NCBI GenBank assembly: GCA_965371225.1 | Contig: CBDUXP010000024.1 | Span: 1-54,311, forward strand | Source of the DNA: CBDUXP01 sp965371225 [NCBI: uncultured bacterium] | Lineage (GTDB): Bacteria > Abyssobacteria > SURF-5 > CBDUXP01 | Direction: 5' to 3' | Length of the DNA stretch: 54,311 nt | In this document: piece after piece, positions 30,352-39,069 of the stretch | How positions within the stretch are numbered: position 1 is the first letter of the stretch | Layout: each line of letters opens with the position of its first letter | Program-made: the position numbers and the translations under genes | Notes under the pieces: generated by a model | The model's database searches: none | What the model was told of the DNA's origin: nothing | What the model saw: only the letters and a program-made list of their open reading frames with translations

Positions 30352-31539
30352 ATGCATGGCAAGCGGCTGACGCTGGATCTCATCGTCGTGGCGGTCCTCG
30401 TGGTGGGCGGGGTGCTCCTCTATCCGTGGGGCCAGCGCCAGTACTATCTCTGGCTGCTGGGCTCGCCGAATCCGGAACAGGCGTTCGACGCGCGCGATGC
30501 CCTGGCGGCGCTGGGCCCGAGGGTGGTCCCCAGCCTGCTCCAGGTGGTGCGCACCGAAGCGCGCTCGGACAAACGCCTCCTGGCGTTCGAGGCGCTCACC
30601 GAAGTGGAGGACCCGCGGGTGCTCCCCGCGGCGCTCCAGGTGGCCGCGGCGGACTGGGACCAGGAGTTGCAAAGCCTCGCCTTGCAATTGCTCTGGCGCG
30701 CGGGGATACGGGAGGCGCAGCCCACGTTCGTGCGACTCGCCACGGACGCCGATCCCCGCATCCGGTTCGAAGCGCTGCGCGGATTGCTGGCCACCAGCTA
30801 CCCCGACATACTGCCCGTCTTGATCGCGCGCATCGACGACCGCGATCTCATGGTGGCGGCCACGGCGGCGCGCGCGCTCAGCCAGACTACCGGCCGGCCA
30901 CTGCCGTTTCCGACCGGCGACACGGATAACGCGCGCGCCACGCGCGCCGGCACCGTGGCGGCCTGGAAGGCCTGGTACGCCGAACAGCATCCCGAGGAGA
31001 CCTTGGCCCTGGCAGTGGCGCACGCGACGCCTGCTGAACCGCTTCCCAGCGGGGCGGAACCGCCGGTCGCCAGGGACTTTGCGTTGGCGACCCTGGACGG
31101 GGGCACCGTGCGCCTGAGCGACTTCCGGGGCACGCCGGTGCTGATCAACTTCTGGGCCACGTGGTGCACGCCGTGCATCCGCGAAACGGCGGACCTGGTG
31201 GAGGCGGCGGCCTTGCTTGACGGGGAGGCGGTCATTCTCGGCGTGGCGGCGGAAGATAAGAACCCCGAACCGGCAGAGCGGGAGCTACGCAAGCGCAACG
31301 AGGAGATCACCGCCGCGGCAACCGCGCGCCTGCAGACCGAAGCCGTGCATGCCTTCGTGGCCGAACACGGCATCCAGTATCCCGTCCTCTTCGGCGACAC
31401 GGCCACGCTCGACGCGTACAACGCCTATGCGCTGCCGACCACGGTCATCGTCCGGCCCGACGGCGTGGTGCATCGCCGCATTGTCGGCGAACGCTCCAAG
31501 GACTTCTTCGTCGCGGCGCTCCGCGAGGCGGCACGGTAG
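30352..31539 (+). CDS. HEAT-repeat and TlpA-type thioredoxin fusion protein
   Basis: This 395-residue protein has a membrane anchor (residues 9-30), then HEAT/PBS-lyase-like repeats (about 42-180, recurring DPR and AALQ/ALRGLL helices). A TlpA/ResA-like thioredoxin domain follows (about 238-395) with the redox pair WCTPC (Cys272 and Cys275) and a cis-proline region ALPTTVIVRPDG. The thioredoxin part should work outside the cytoplasm on disulfides or cytochrome maturation. The HEAT part may choose the partner protein. This domain order is unusual. ATG at 30352 follows GGAG by 4 nt. Confidence 0.85.
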   Translation: MHGKRLTLDLIVVAVLVVGGVLLYPWGQRQYYLWLLGSPNPEQAFDARDALAALGPRVVPSLLQVVRTEARSDKRLLAFEALTEVEDPRVLPAALQVAAADWDQELQSLALQLLWRAGIREAQPTFVRLATDADPRIRFEALRGLLATSYPDILPVLIARIDDRDLMVAATAARALSQTTGRPLPFPTGDTDNARATRAGTVAAWKAWYAEQHPEETLALAVAHATPAEPLPSGAEPPVARDFALATLDGGTVRLSDFRGTPVLINFWATWCTPCIRETADLVEAAALLDGEAVILGVAAEDKNPEPAERELRKRNEEITAAATARLQTEAVHAFVAEHGIQYPVLFGDTATLDAYNAYALPTTVIVRPDGVVHRRIVGERSKDFFVAALREAAR

Positions 31540-31604
31540 GCGCAGCGACCTGCTAAGCTAGGCGGGGTGCGGCTCCCCGCCTGGTTTGTGATTCGCAATC
31601 GCCC

Positions 31605-32660
31605 ATGGACATCGTCCAGTTGGCCCACCCGGTGCTCACGCGCCGGCAGCGGTTCCGACGCGTCGCCGCCGTGGCGGCCTTGGGCGCGTTCCTCCTCGCC
31701 GTGTGGGAAGTGGGTGCGTGGTACGCGCAACGGCCGCGGGCTCACCACCCGATCGTGCCGTTCGTGATGCAAAGCACCATGCCACCCGCTGTCGCCGCCG
31801 TCGCGCTGACGGAGCGCGACGTGGAAGTCGACGGCATCCGGATTCACTACGCAGAGGGAGGGAGCGGTCCGCCGGTCGTGTTGTGCCACGGCTGGATGGA
31901 CAACCATCGCGTGTGGTTCCGCAATCTCGAGGTGCTGGCTGCGGGCGCGCACGTGTACGCCTTGGACTGGCCCGGCTTCGGCCTCAGCGACAAGCCGGCG
32001 GACGCACCGTACGATCCCGCGTACCAGGTGCGCATGCTCACCGGTTTTCTCGATGCGCTCGGCCTGGACCGGATCTCGTTGGTGGGGCATAGCATGGGCG
32101 GCCACTGGACCACCCTGTTCCTGTTGGAGCATCCGGAGCGCGTGGACCGCTACGTGGGGGTCGCGAGCGCCGCCATGGTGCCCGGGCCGCCCGCCTACCG
32201 GCTGCCCGTGGCGCGGTGGGGGGTAGGGCGCTACCTGCGGTGGCGCGCCGGCCGGCCGGATCGCCCCGCGGCGGCAACAGCCCACTGGGAACGCCTGCTG
32301 GTCGGGTCCGAACCCATCACGCCCGACTTCCTGGCGGCGGTCTCGAACTTCGATACTCGTGGCGATCCCGGGTCCGTGCCGACCAGCGCGGCGGCCCTGA
32401 CCGGCATTCTGCGGACCCCCCTGCGCCTGCACGCTCACCGCGTCACGACGCCCACCCTGCTGATCTGGGGCGACCGCGACCGTGTCCTCCCGTTGCGCCA
32501 CGGCCGGCGCCTGGCCCGCACGTTGCCGAACGCGCGCCTGCTTGTGATGGAAGGCGTGGGGCACGCGCCGTTCGTACAGGAACCGGAGCGCTTCAACGCC
32601 GCAGTCATCGAATTCCTGGAGTTGGACCTCCATCCCACCCCTCAGCAGACAAAAGCGTAG
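31605..32660 (+). CDS. alpha/beta-fold hydrolase with N-terminal membrane anchor
   Basis: This 351-residue protein has one hydrophobic segment (residues 18-40), then an alpha/beta hydrolase domain. The oxyanion motif is CHGWMDN, the nucleophile Ser163 sits in GHSMGG, the acid is in WGDRDRVLP and the His is in GVGHAPF. The strand DWPGFGLSDKP is typical of epoxide hydrolase/haloalkane dehalogenase-like lipases. It is an esterase or lipase of unknown substrate, probably facing the periplasm. It follows the HEAT-thioredoxin gene by 65 nt. Confidence 0.85.
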   Translation: MDIVQLAHPVLTRRQRFRRVAAVAALGAFLLAVWEVGAWYAQRPRAHHPIVPFVMQSTMPPAVAAVALTERDVEVDGIRIHYAEGGSGPPVVLCHGWMDNHRVWFRNLEVLAAGAHVYALDWPGFGLSDKPADAPYDPAYQVRMLTGFLDALGLDRISLVGHSMGGHWTTLFLLEHPERVDRYVGVASAAMVPGPPAYRLPVARWGVGRYLRWRAGRPDRPAAATAHWERLLVGSEPITPDFLAAVSNFDTRGDPGSVPTSAAALTGILRTPLRLHAHRVTTPTLLIWGDRDRVLPLRHGRRLARTLPNARLLVMEGVGHAPFVQEPERFNAAVIEFLELDLHPTPQQTKA

Positions 32661-32715
32661 CGGCCCCGCGACCCGCCGCCCGTCACGCACGCGACCCGTC
32701 GCGCGATCCTGCGAA

Positions 32716-33759
32716 GTGGCGTGCGCGTGGGTGATGCTCCTCTTGGTGCTGGCGGGCGCGGGCTGCAACCGGCTTCCCCTGCCTCAGGACGCGTCCCCCG
32801 GTCCCGAACCGGCGTTTCTCTGGGGGTTGTGCAACCCGGCGGAGGCGGCGGAAGTGGCCGAACTCGCCGGCGATCACCCGTTCCTCGTGCGGCTGGACAG
32901 TCCGTTCACCGGCGGGCGGCCCACCTTGCGCTCCGCCCGGGTGATTCACAAGTTGCGCACGCATCCTGGGGTGCGGTTCATGATCGTGCTCCCGTACCGG
33001 CCGGAGACCGGCGCGGGGCCGGATGAGTGGACCGCGTTTGTCGAGCGCGCGGTGAAGTACTACGCCCGCCAACCGGCGGTGCGGTATCTGCAAATCACGC
33101 AGGGCATCAACAGCCCGGCGTACGCGGACCTGGCCGGCGACCGCGCCCCCTTTGCGCGGCAAGCCTTGTTGATGGGGCTGCGCACGGCGGCGGCCGCGCG
33201 CGAACGCACGGGGGCCGACTTGCGCCTGGGCTTCAGCGTGTACGTGGGCACGGGCACCACGCCCGCCGACCTGATGGAGTGGCTGGGGCGCGAGCCGGAG
33301 GTGGCGGCACTCGTGGACTGGGTGGGCCTGGACTGTTACCCGGGATCCGGGCTGCTCAGTCGGCAACGCAACGCGGGCGAGGCCCTCACCGACGTGTTGC
33401 ATCAAGCGCGCTTCGAGTGGTTGCCCCTGGCCGGGCTCCACCGTGCGCCGCTGCTGGTCACCCAGCTTGGCGTCTCCACGGTGGTACAGGTCTCGGCGGA
33501 CACGCAGCGCCAGTGGGTCGAGACCCTCGCTGATGCGGTGTGGGACGCCCGGGATGCGGTGGGCCTGCGCGGGTGTTGCTGGTATGAAGCGCGGGACCGG
33601 GACAGCGCAGCGGGGCTCCTGCGTGGACCCCGACGGTACGTGGCCAGCCACTTCGGCCTGAGCACGAGTGCCGGCTGGCGGAAGCAAGGCTACTTCGCGT
33701 ATCGCGAACGCATCACGGCGCTCCAGCCTGAGGTGCGCGTACAGCGCGTGATAGACTGA
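32716..33759 (+). CDS. lipoprotein with a TIM-barrel glycosidase-like domain
   Basis: This 347-residue protein has a short signal peptide and a lipobox (LAGAGC, Cys17). The mature part has alternating strands and helices with FMIVLPY, RYLQITQGINS, DWVGLDCYPG and a late GCCWYEARDRDS strand. This looks like the barrel of glycoside-hydrolase-like extracellular proteins, in which YLQI-x-QG and LDCYPG would bear the acid pair. Catalysis cannot be confirmed. The start codon is GTG. It should be anchored to the outer or inner membrane. Confidence 0.65.
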   Translation: MACAWVMLLLVLAGAGCNRLPLPQDASPGPEPAFLWGLCNPAEAAEVAELAGDHPFLVRLDSPFTGGRPTLRSARVIHKLRTHPGVRFMIVLPYRPETGAGPDEWTAFVERAVKYYARQPAVRYLQITQGINSPAYADLAGDRAPFARQALLMGLRTAAAARERTGADLRLGFSVYVGTGTTPADLMEWLGREPEVAALVDWVGLDCYPGSGLLSRQRNAGEALTDVLHQARFEWLPLAGLHRAPLLVTQLGVSTVVQVSADTQRQWVETLADAVWDARDAVGLRGCCWYEARDRDSAAGLLRGPRRYVASHFGLSTSAGWRKQGYFAYRERITALQPEVRVQRVID

Positions 33760-33803
33760 GGCCCCCTGCGCTCCGTGCAGCAGTGGCGGCGGGGGAAAGC
33801 TGC

Positions 33804-35099
33804 ATGGCAGACGCCATTCGAATCCTGGTGGGCGATGACGACGAGACGTGTCGCACCGGCATCGTCCGGCTGCTGACACGTCGCGGGTTTGCCGTTCTGG
33901 ATGCGGAGGACGGCGAGGCGGTCTTAGAACGCGCGTACCTGGAAGAGCCCGATCTCATCTTGCTCGACGTGAGCATGCCGAAGATCGACGGGTACGCCGT
34001 GTGCCAGCAACTGCGCGAGAACGCGCGCACCAAGGCGATTCCCGTCATTATGCTCACGGGCGCCGCCATGTCCCTCGACGGGGCGATCCAGGGCCTGCGT
34101 GCCGGGGCCGATGAATACCTGACGAAGCCGGTCTCAACGGACGCCCTCTTCGACTGCATCGATGCCTTCCTGCCCGCGCAGTCCGCCATCCGGCAGGTGC
34201 GCATCCTGGTGGTGGACGACAGCAAAGTGAACCTGCAAGTCATGGAGGGGTATCTCGCACAGACGGGCTATCAGATCGAGACGGCCGCGAACGGGCAGGA
34301 TGCCCTAACCATGGCGCAGCAGAACCCGCCCGACGTAGTGCTGCTGGACGTGCAGATGCCCGGCATGGACGGGTATGAAGTGTGCAGTGCCCTCAAGCGC
34401 GATTCCCGCACGGCCGACGTTCCTGTCATGTTCGTCACCGCCAACGCGCTGGACGACAAGGAGATGCTTAAGGGGTACGAACTGGGCGCGGTCGACTACA
34501 TGCGCAAGCCCTTCCTGCGCGATGAGCTGCTGGCGCGGGTCCAAGTCATGGTGCGTATCAAGCAGCAGCAGGCGCAACTGGAGCGCCAAGCCTATCTTGA
34601 CCCACTCACCAACCTGCCCAATCGCCGCCAGGCGACCGACCGCCTGGGCGAGGAATTCGCCCGCGCCGGTCGCCACGGGCACGAACTGACGGTGCTCTTG
34701 CTGGACCTCGATCATTTCAAGGCGGTCAACGACACGTACGGCCACGATGCGGGCGACCACGTGCTGCGTGAACTCGGTCGTCTGCTGTCCCGCCACGTGC
34801 GGCAAGAGGATGTGGTGGCCCGGTACGGCGGCGAGGAGTTCGCTTTCGTGCTGCCGGAAACGGGCCTGGGGCCGGCGCTCTTGCTCGCGCAGCGCATTGT
34901 GCGCAGCATCGCCGGCCTGCGGATCACCTACGAGAACCGGACGATTGCGGTCACGGCGAGCATCGGCGCCGCGAGTTTCCCCATGCTGCAGATTCAGAGC
35001 GGGCGGGAATTGCTCCGGTACGCGGACGAGGCGCTGTACCGCGCCAAGGACGGCGGCCGCAATCAGGTGCTGGCCTACCAGCCCCCCGAAGCCGCCTGA
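33804..35099 (+). CDS. diguanylate cyclase response regulator, REC-REC-GGDEF (PleD-like)
   Basis: This 431-residue cytosolic protein has two intact receiver domains. REC1 covers about 6-122 with acceptor Asp55 and Lys108; REC2 covers about 132-252 with acceptor Asp182 and Lys235. A GGDEF domain follows with the active loop GGEEF (342-346) and NRRQATDRL. An inhibitory I-site RQED (333-336) precedes the loop, so product inhibition by c-di-GMP is expected. This is the PleD layout. ATG at 33804 has GGGGGAAA just upstream. No sensor kinase is adjacent. Confidence 0.94.
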   Translation: MADAIRILVGDDDETCRTGIVRLLTRRGFAVLDAEDGEAVLERAYLEEPDLILLDVSMPKIDGYAVCQQLRENARTKAIPVIMLTGAAMSLDGAIQGLRAGADEYLTKPVSTDALFDCIDAFLPAQSAIRQVRILVVDDSKVNLQVMEGYLAQTGYQIETAANGQDALTMAQQNPPDVVLLDVQMPGMDGYEVCSALKRDSRTADVPVMFVTANALDDKEMLKGYELGAVDYMRKPFLRDELLARVQVMVRIKQQQAQLERQAYLDPLTNLPNRRQATDRLGEEFARAGRHGHELTVLLLDLDHFKAVNDTYGHDAGDHVLRELGRLLSRHVRQEDVVARYGGEEFAFVLPETGLGPALLLAQRIVRSIAGLRITYENRTIAVTASIGAASFPMLQIQSGRELLRYADEALYRAKDGGRNQVLAYQPPEAA

Positions 35100-35135
35100 C
35101 CTTTCCGCCCGGCCGGCCGGACGCGCCGATGCGGC

Positions 35136-36137
35136 CTACGGCGCCCCGTCCAAATAGCCATGCGCCCCGTACCACGCCAGCGCGGCGCGAATGCCCTCGT
35201 CCAGCGGCGCGGGCTCATAGCCCAGCTCGCGCGCGGCCTTCGCGTGACTGTAGTGGGATCCATACCGAATCGCGTCGATGCTCTTCAGCGGAAACCGCGG
35301 GCGGCCGTGGGTCACGTACGCCGCAATGATCTCGCTCACGTAGCCCGCCGCGAGCGCCACGGCCGGCGGGGTGGTGCGCGCCGGCGCCGGCTGACCGACC
35401 ACGGCCGCAATGCGCTCGAATAATTCGCGCATGCTCAGGTTCTCGCCCCCCAGAATGTAGCGCTCGCCCACGCGCCCTTGCTCCGCGGCCAGGAGATGGC
35501 CCGCTGCGACGGAAGCCGTCGGCACCATGTTCGTGGGCCCGTCCAGAATGGCCGGCAACCGCTGCAACGCCACGTCGAGGATCACCCGACTCGTGGTCGG
35601 TTCCACGTCGTAGGCGCCGATGCAGCCCGTCGGATTGACGACGACCACCGGCACGCCGCGCCGCACGGCCGCCAGCGCTTCCTGCTCCACCGCCCACTTG
35701 CACTGGAAGTAGGCGCTGCGGACGTGCTGCAACTGATACGCGCACGTTTCATCCGCCAGGGTCCCCGGCTCCGCGGGGCCGCCGATGGTGCTCAGGCTGG
35801 AGGTAAAGACGACGCGTCCCACTCCGGCCGCCGCGGCCGCGTCGAACACGGCACGCGCGCCCCGGACGGCGTAAGCCACCTCCGGCCCGGGACGGATGGA
35901 GGTCGCGGGGCTGTGGCTCGCGGCGTGGAAGAGGACATCGATACCGTCGAGCACCCCTTCGAGAAACGCTTGGTCGGTGATATCACCCGTCACCCGCTCG
36001 CACTGCGGCAAGTCCTCGATCCCGGACGTGTTGCTCGTCGGCCGCACCGTCGCGCGCACCGCATGACCCGCGGCGACGAGCGCGTGTGCAATGTTGCCGC
36101 CGATGCTTCCCGTGGCGCCGAGGACCAGTGTGCGCAT
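35136..36137 (-). CDS. NAD-dependent epimerase/reductase, extended SDR (HpnA or dihydroflavonol reductase-like)
   Basis: This 333-residue extended SDR has the nucleotide motif GATGSIGG (7-14), a Ser in FTSSLSTIGG (111-120) and the catalytic pair Tyr143 and Lys147 (YFQCK). NPTGCIGAYDVEPT and the YILGGENLSM strand match the dihydroflavonol-4-reductase/HpnA group, which includes hopanoid-linked sugar epimerases. No other hopanoid gene is close, so the specific role is open. It is divergent from the Rrf2/isc unit. Confidence 0.85.
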   Translation of the reverse strand: MRTLVLGATGSIGGNIAHALVAAGHAVRATVRPTSNTSGIEDLPQCERVTGDITDQAFLEGVLDGIDVLFHAASHSPATSIRPGPEVAYAVRGARAVFDAAAAAGVGRVVFTSSLSTIGGPAEPGTLADETCAYQLQHVRSAYFQCKWAVEQEALAAVRRGVPVVVVNPTGCIGAYDVEPTTSRVILDVALQRLPAILDGPTNMVPTASVAAGHLLAAEQGRVGERYILGGENLSMRELFERIAAVVGQPAPARTTPPAVALAAGYVSEIIAAYVTHGRPRFPLKSIDAIRYGSHYSHAKAARELGYEPAPLDEGIRAALAWYGAHGYLDGAP

Positions 36138-36277
36138 GGCCGAATTGTATGCGTAGCCCTGTCACGGCGCAGCATGGGCCCAGGAATGAACCGCGTTCAG
36201 TAGCTTGCCACCCTGCCCTCTTTCATGGGCCTTCAGCCAGCGGATGTTGCTCGTCAGCCCAAGGTCTACTGTGTACA

Positions 36278-36302
36278 TAACATATGTATTATCAATATGT
36301 TA
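36278..36302. promoter_or_regulatory. AT-rich inverted repeat upstream of the isc unit
   Basis: TAACATAT (36278-36285) and ATATGTTA (36295-36302) form a perfect 8-bp inverted repeat with a 9-nt centre. It sits in a short AT-rich island of otherwise very GC-rich DNA, about 50 bp upstream of the isc promoter. It is a candidate protein-binding site. Confidence 0.55.
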
Positions 36303-36348
36303 CGCAAAGACGCAGGCCCGGGACCCGTGCGGCAGACCGGGGGGACTC

Positions 36349-36377
36349 TTGATAGGGCACCAATCCAGTGCTATAGT
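36349..36377 (+). promoter_or_regulatory. sigma-70-type promoter of the rrf2-isc unit
   Basis: TTGATA (36349-36354) and TATAGT (36372-36377) are 17 bases apart, 44 bases before the ATG at 36422. This is one of the best-looking promoters in the window. Confidence 0.7.
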
Positions 36378-36421
36378 TCTAGCAAAGAGCACCGAATCGG
36401 TCCGGTTTTACAGGACGGGGC

Positions 36422-36886
36422 ATGCTGCGACTAACGAAAAAAGTGGACTACGGCATCCTGGCTATGGCGCAGTTGGCGGCCAGCCCGGGCACCGTTGTCA
36501 GCGCCCGGGAATTGTCGGAACATTTCGGGCTGTCCACCCGCTTGATGGCGAACGTCCTGAAGGTGCTCGCCAAAGCGCAAATCATCGAGTCGGTCCGTGG
36601 CCTGCATGGCGGATACACGCTGGAGACGGATCCGCACGCCGTCACCCTGGGTCGCCTGGTGCGTTCCCTGGATGGCCCCTTCAGCTTCGCGGAGTGCGCG
36701 GGGCACGACGGGGCGGAAATGCTCTGCGACCTCATGGGGCGCTGCCCGGCCATGGACGTGGTGCAGCGGGTGCACGCGAAGATCGCCCAGGTGTTGGATC
36801 AAGTCACGTGCGCCGATTTGGCCGATGCGTCCCTCGGCGATCCCGGGACGATTGCCCCGCAGTTCGCTGAGGTGAATAGTGAGTAG
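36422..36886 (+). CDS. Rrf2-family Fe-S-responsive regulator (IscR/SUF-regulator type)
   Basis: This 154-residue protein has the Rrf2 winged helix (MLRLTKKVDYGILAMAQLA at the start, then ARELSEHFGLS, VLKVLAKAQII and RGLHGGY). Three cysteines, Cys92, Cys102 and Cys108, can bind a cluster. The spacing of 10 and 6 differs from the 6 and 6 of E. coli IscR. The N-terminus resembles the SUF-system regulator subgroup. As first gene of the isc unit it probably represses it when cluster-loaded. The promoter lies at 36349-36377. Confidence 0.9.
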   Translation: MLRLTKKVDYGILAMAQLAASPGTVVSARELSEHFGLSTRLMANVLKVLAKAQIIESVRGLHGGYTLETDPHAVTLGRLVRSLDGPFSFAECAGHDGAEMLCDLMGRCPAMDVVQRVHAKIAQVLDQVTCADLADASLGDPGTIAPQFAEVNSE

Positions 36887-36913
36887 CCCACTGCGCGTGA
36901 GGACACTCCGGAT

Positions 36914-38143
36914 ATGAAATTGCCGATCTACATGGACTACCAGGCCACGACGCCGTGCGACCCCCGCGTGGTCGAGGCCATGCTGCCGTATTTCGGCGAG
37001 CGCTTCGGGAACGCCGCCAGTCGCAACCATCCCTTCGGGTGGGAGGCGGAAAAGGCGGTGGAGCACGCCCGCGCCACGCTCGCCCGATGTCTCAACGCCA
37101 AACCGAAGGAGATCATTTTCACAAGCGGCGCGACGGAGTCCGACAACATCGCCGTGCTCGGCACCGCGGAGATGTATAAGGATAAGGGGAATCACATCAT
37201 CACCTGCCTGACCGAGCACAAGGCCGTGCTCGACCCGTGCAAGCACCTGGAACAGCACGGTTGCGACATCACCTGGCTCAAGCCGGATCAGTACGGCCAG
37301 GTGAGCGCGGGGCAGGTGGCGGACGCCATCACGGATCGCACGATCCTGATCACCCTGATGCACGGCAACAACGAAATCGGCACGCTCCACCCGATCGCGG
37401 AAATCGGGGCGGTCGCCAAGGAGCACGGGGTGATCTTCCACACGGACGCGGCCCAGTCCTTCGGCAAGGTGTCGATTGACGTGGACGCGATGGGCATCGA
37501 TCTGCTGAGCATTTCGGCCCACAAGTTTTACGCGCCCAAGGGCGTCGGCGCCCTGTACGTGCGGCGCAAGGCGCCCCGCGTGCGCGTGTCGCCCGTCATG
37601 TTCGGCGGGGGCCACGAACGCGGGATCCGCTCGGGGACGCTGAACGTGCCGTGCATCGTCGGCATGGGCACGGCGGCGGAGATCGCCATCGAAGAGATGG
37701 CCCAGGAGGCGCCGCGCATCCGGCGCATGCGCAACCGGCTACGCGATGGGCTGATGGAGCGGCTGGATTACGTCTACCTGAATGGGCATCCGGCTGACGA
37801 GTGGCGCCTGGACAGCAATTTGAACGTGGCCTTCGCGTACGTGGAGGGCGAAGCGCTCATGATGGGGATCAAGGACATCGCGGTATCCAGCGGTTCCGCC
37901 TGCACCTCCGCCAGCCTGGAGCCCAGCTACGTGCTCCGCGCCATCGACGTGGGTGAGGAGCTGGCCCACACCTCGATCCGCTTCGGGATCGGCCGCTTCA
38001 CCACGGACGAGGAGCTGGATTTCGCGCTGGAAGACGTGGTGGCGCAGGTGAATCGGCTCCGCGAAATGTCGCCCCTGTACGAAATGGCCCAAGAGGGCAT
38101 CGACCTGAGTACCATCAATTGGGAGGGCGGTGCGGCGCACTAG
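36914..38143 (+). CDS. iscS: cysteine desulfurase IscS
   Basis: This 409-residue PLP enzyme takes sulfur from cysteine for Fe-S cluster assembly. PLP-lysine is Lys204 ([10 protein letters not shown]), with the cofactor-stacking His102 (TEHKAV). The persulfide Cys330 lies in [14 protein letters not shown], the flexible loop of group I desulfurases. Positions match E. coli IscS closely (404 residues). An extended C-terminal tail ends in NWEGG. It lies 27 nt after the regulator gene and before iscU. Confidence 0.97.
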   Translation: MKLPIYMDYQATTPCDPRVVEAMLPYFGERFGNAASRNHPFGWEAEKAVEHARATLARCLNAKPKEIIFTSGATESDNIAVLGTAEMYKDKGNHIITCLTEHKAVLDPCKHLEQHGCDITWLKPDQYGQVSAGQVADAITDRTILITLMHGNNEIGTLHPIAEIGAVAKEHGVIFHTDAAQSFGKVSIDVDAMGIDLLSISAHKFYAPKGVGALYVRRKAPRVRVSPVMFGGGHERGIRSGTLNVPCIVGMGTAAEIAIEEMAQEAPRIRRMRNRLRDGLMERLDYVYLNGHPADEWRLDSNLNVAFAYVEGEALMMGIKDIAVSSGSACTSASLEPSYVLRAIDVGEELAHTSIRFGIGRFTTDEELDFALEDVVAQVNRLREMSPLYEMAQEGIDLSTINWEGGAAH

Positions 38144-38183
38144 CCGGCCGCTGCCCTGGAAATAGAGTCCGGAGGAATCACGC

Positions 38184-38591
38184 ATGGCCTACGCAGACAA
38201 GGTCATTGACCACTACAGCAACCCGCGGAACGTGGGCAGCCTGAACAAGGCGGAGCCGAACGTGGGCACCGGCATCGTCGGCGCGCCCGAGTGCGGCGAC
38301 GTCATGAAGCTGCAGATTCAGGTCGAGGACGGTATCATTACGGATGCCAAGTTCAAGACCTTTGGCTGCGGCAGCGCTATCGCGTCCTCAAGCCTCGCGA
38401 CGGAGTGGATCAAGGGCAGAACGGTGGAGGAAGCCGGTGGCATCCGCAACACGGATATCTGCCGGGAACTGAGCCTCCCGCCCGTAAAAATTCACTGCTC
38501 GGTGCTGGCTGAGGATGCGATCAAGGCGGCCCTGCAGGATTACCGCGAGAAGCAGGACGCCCCCGCGGAGACGGTCGCCCAGTCGACGTAG
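38184..38591 (+). CDS. iscU: Fe-S scaffold protein IscU
   Basis: This 135-residue scaffold assembles [2Fe-2S] clusters with sulfur from IscS. The three ligands are Cys37 (APECGDV), Cys62 (FGCGSA) and Cys105 (HCSVLAED), with Asp39 also conserved. LPPVK (98-102) is the recognition site for the HscA chaperone, which is encoded downstream. GGAGG lies 8 nt upstream of the ATG. Length is typical (128) with a short extra tail. Confidence 0.97.
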   Translation: MAYADKVIDHYSNPRNVGSLNKAEPNVGTGIVGAPECGDVMKLQIQVEDGIITDAKFKTFGCGSAIASSSLATEWIKGRTVEEAGGIRNTDICRELSLPPVKIHCSVLAEDAIKAALQDYREKQDAPAETVAQST

Positions 38592-38609
38592 GCGACAGGA
38601 GTACGCACG

Positions 38610-38978
38610 ATGTCCATTCAGATCACCGAGCCGAATTCCACCTCGCAACACGTGCTGGCGGTCACGCCAAAGGCCCGCGAGGAGCTGAAGAACGTCTTCG
38701 CCGAACATGACCTGCCCGAAGGCGCGGGCCTGCGCATCGGTGTAAAGGGGGGCGGCTGCAGCGGGTTCTCATACGTCATGGGGTTCGATGGGGTGCCCAC
38801 CGAAGACGACGACATTCAGGATATCGACGGGCTGAAGCTGTTCGTTGACAAGAAGAGCGCCTTGTACCTGGAGGGGACCGTGCTCGATTACGTGGAGACG
38901 ATCCAACAGAAGGGTTTCGTCTTCCAGAATCCAAACGCCACGGGCACGTGTGGCTGCGGGCAATCCTTCTCCGCCTAA
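38610..38978 (+). CDS. iscA: A-type Fe-S carrier IscA
   Basis: This 122-residue A-type carrier has the three ligand cysteines Cys50 (GGGCSGFSY), Cys114 and Cys116 (CGCGQSF). It delivers clusters, mainly [4Fe-4S], to target enzymes. An N-terminal extension of about 15 residues precedes the usual start of the fold. The ATG has CAGGAG upstream. It could equally be named ErpA, but its place in the isc unit favours IscA. Confidence 0.95.
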   Translation: MSIQITEPNSTSQHVLAVTPKAREELKNVFAEHDLPEGAGLRIGVKGGGCSGFSYVMGFDGVPTEDDDIQDIDGLKLFVDKKSALYLEGTVLDYVETIQQKGFVFQNPNATGTCGCGQSFSA

Positions 38979-39013
38979 CGCGGACTCCGCAGACGAGCCG
39001 CGCTCCGGGAAAG

Positions 39014-39049
39014 GCGGGCGGCTGCTAATGCAACGGGCAGCCGGCCCGC
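39014..39049 (+). terminator. large hairpin between iscA and hscB, possible attenuator
   Basis: GCGGGCGGCTGC pairs with GCAGCCGGCCCGC, leaving one bulged base and an 11-nt loop. A TTT follows. As the operon continues 20 nt later it may reduce, not end, transcription into the chaperone genes, or protect the 3' end of the upstream message. Confidence 0.5.
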
Positions 39050-39069
39050 TTTCGTCGTAAGGCCACCGC

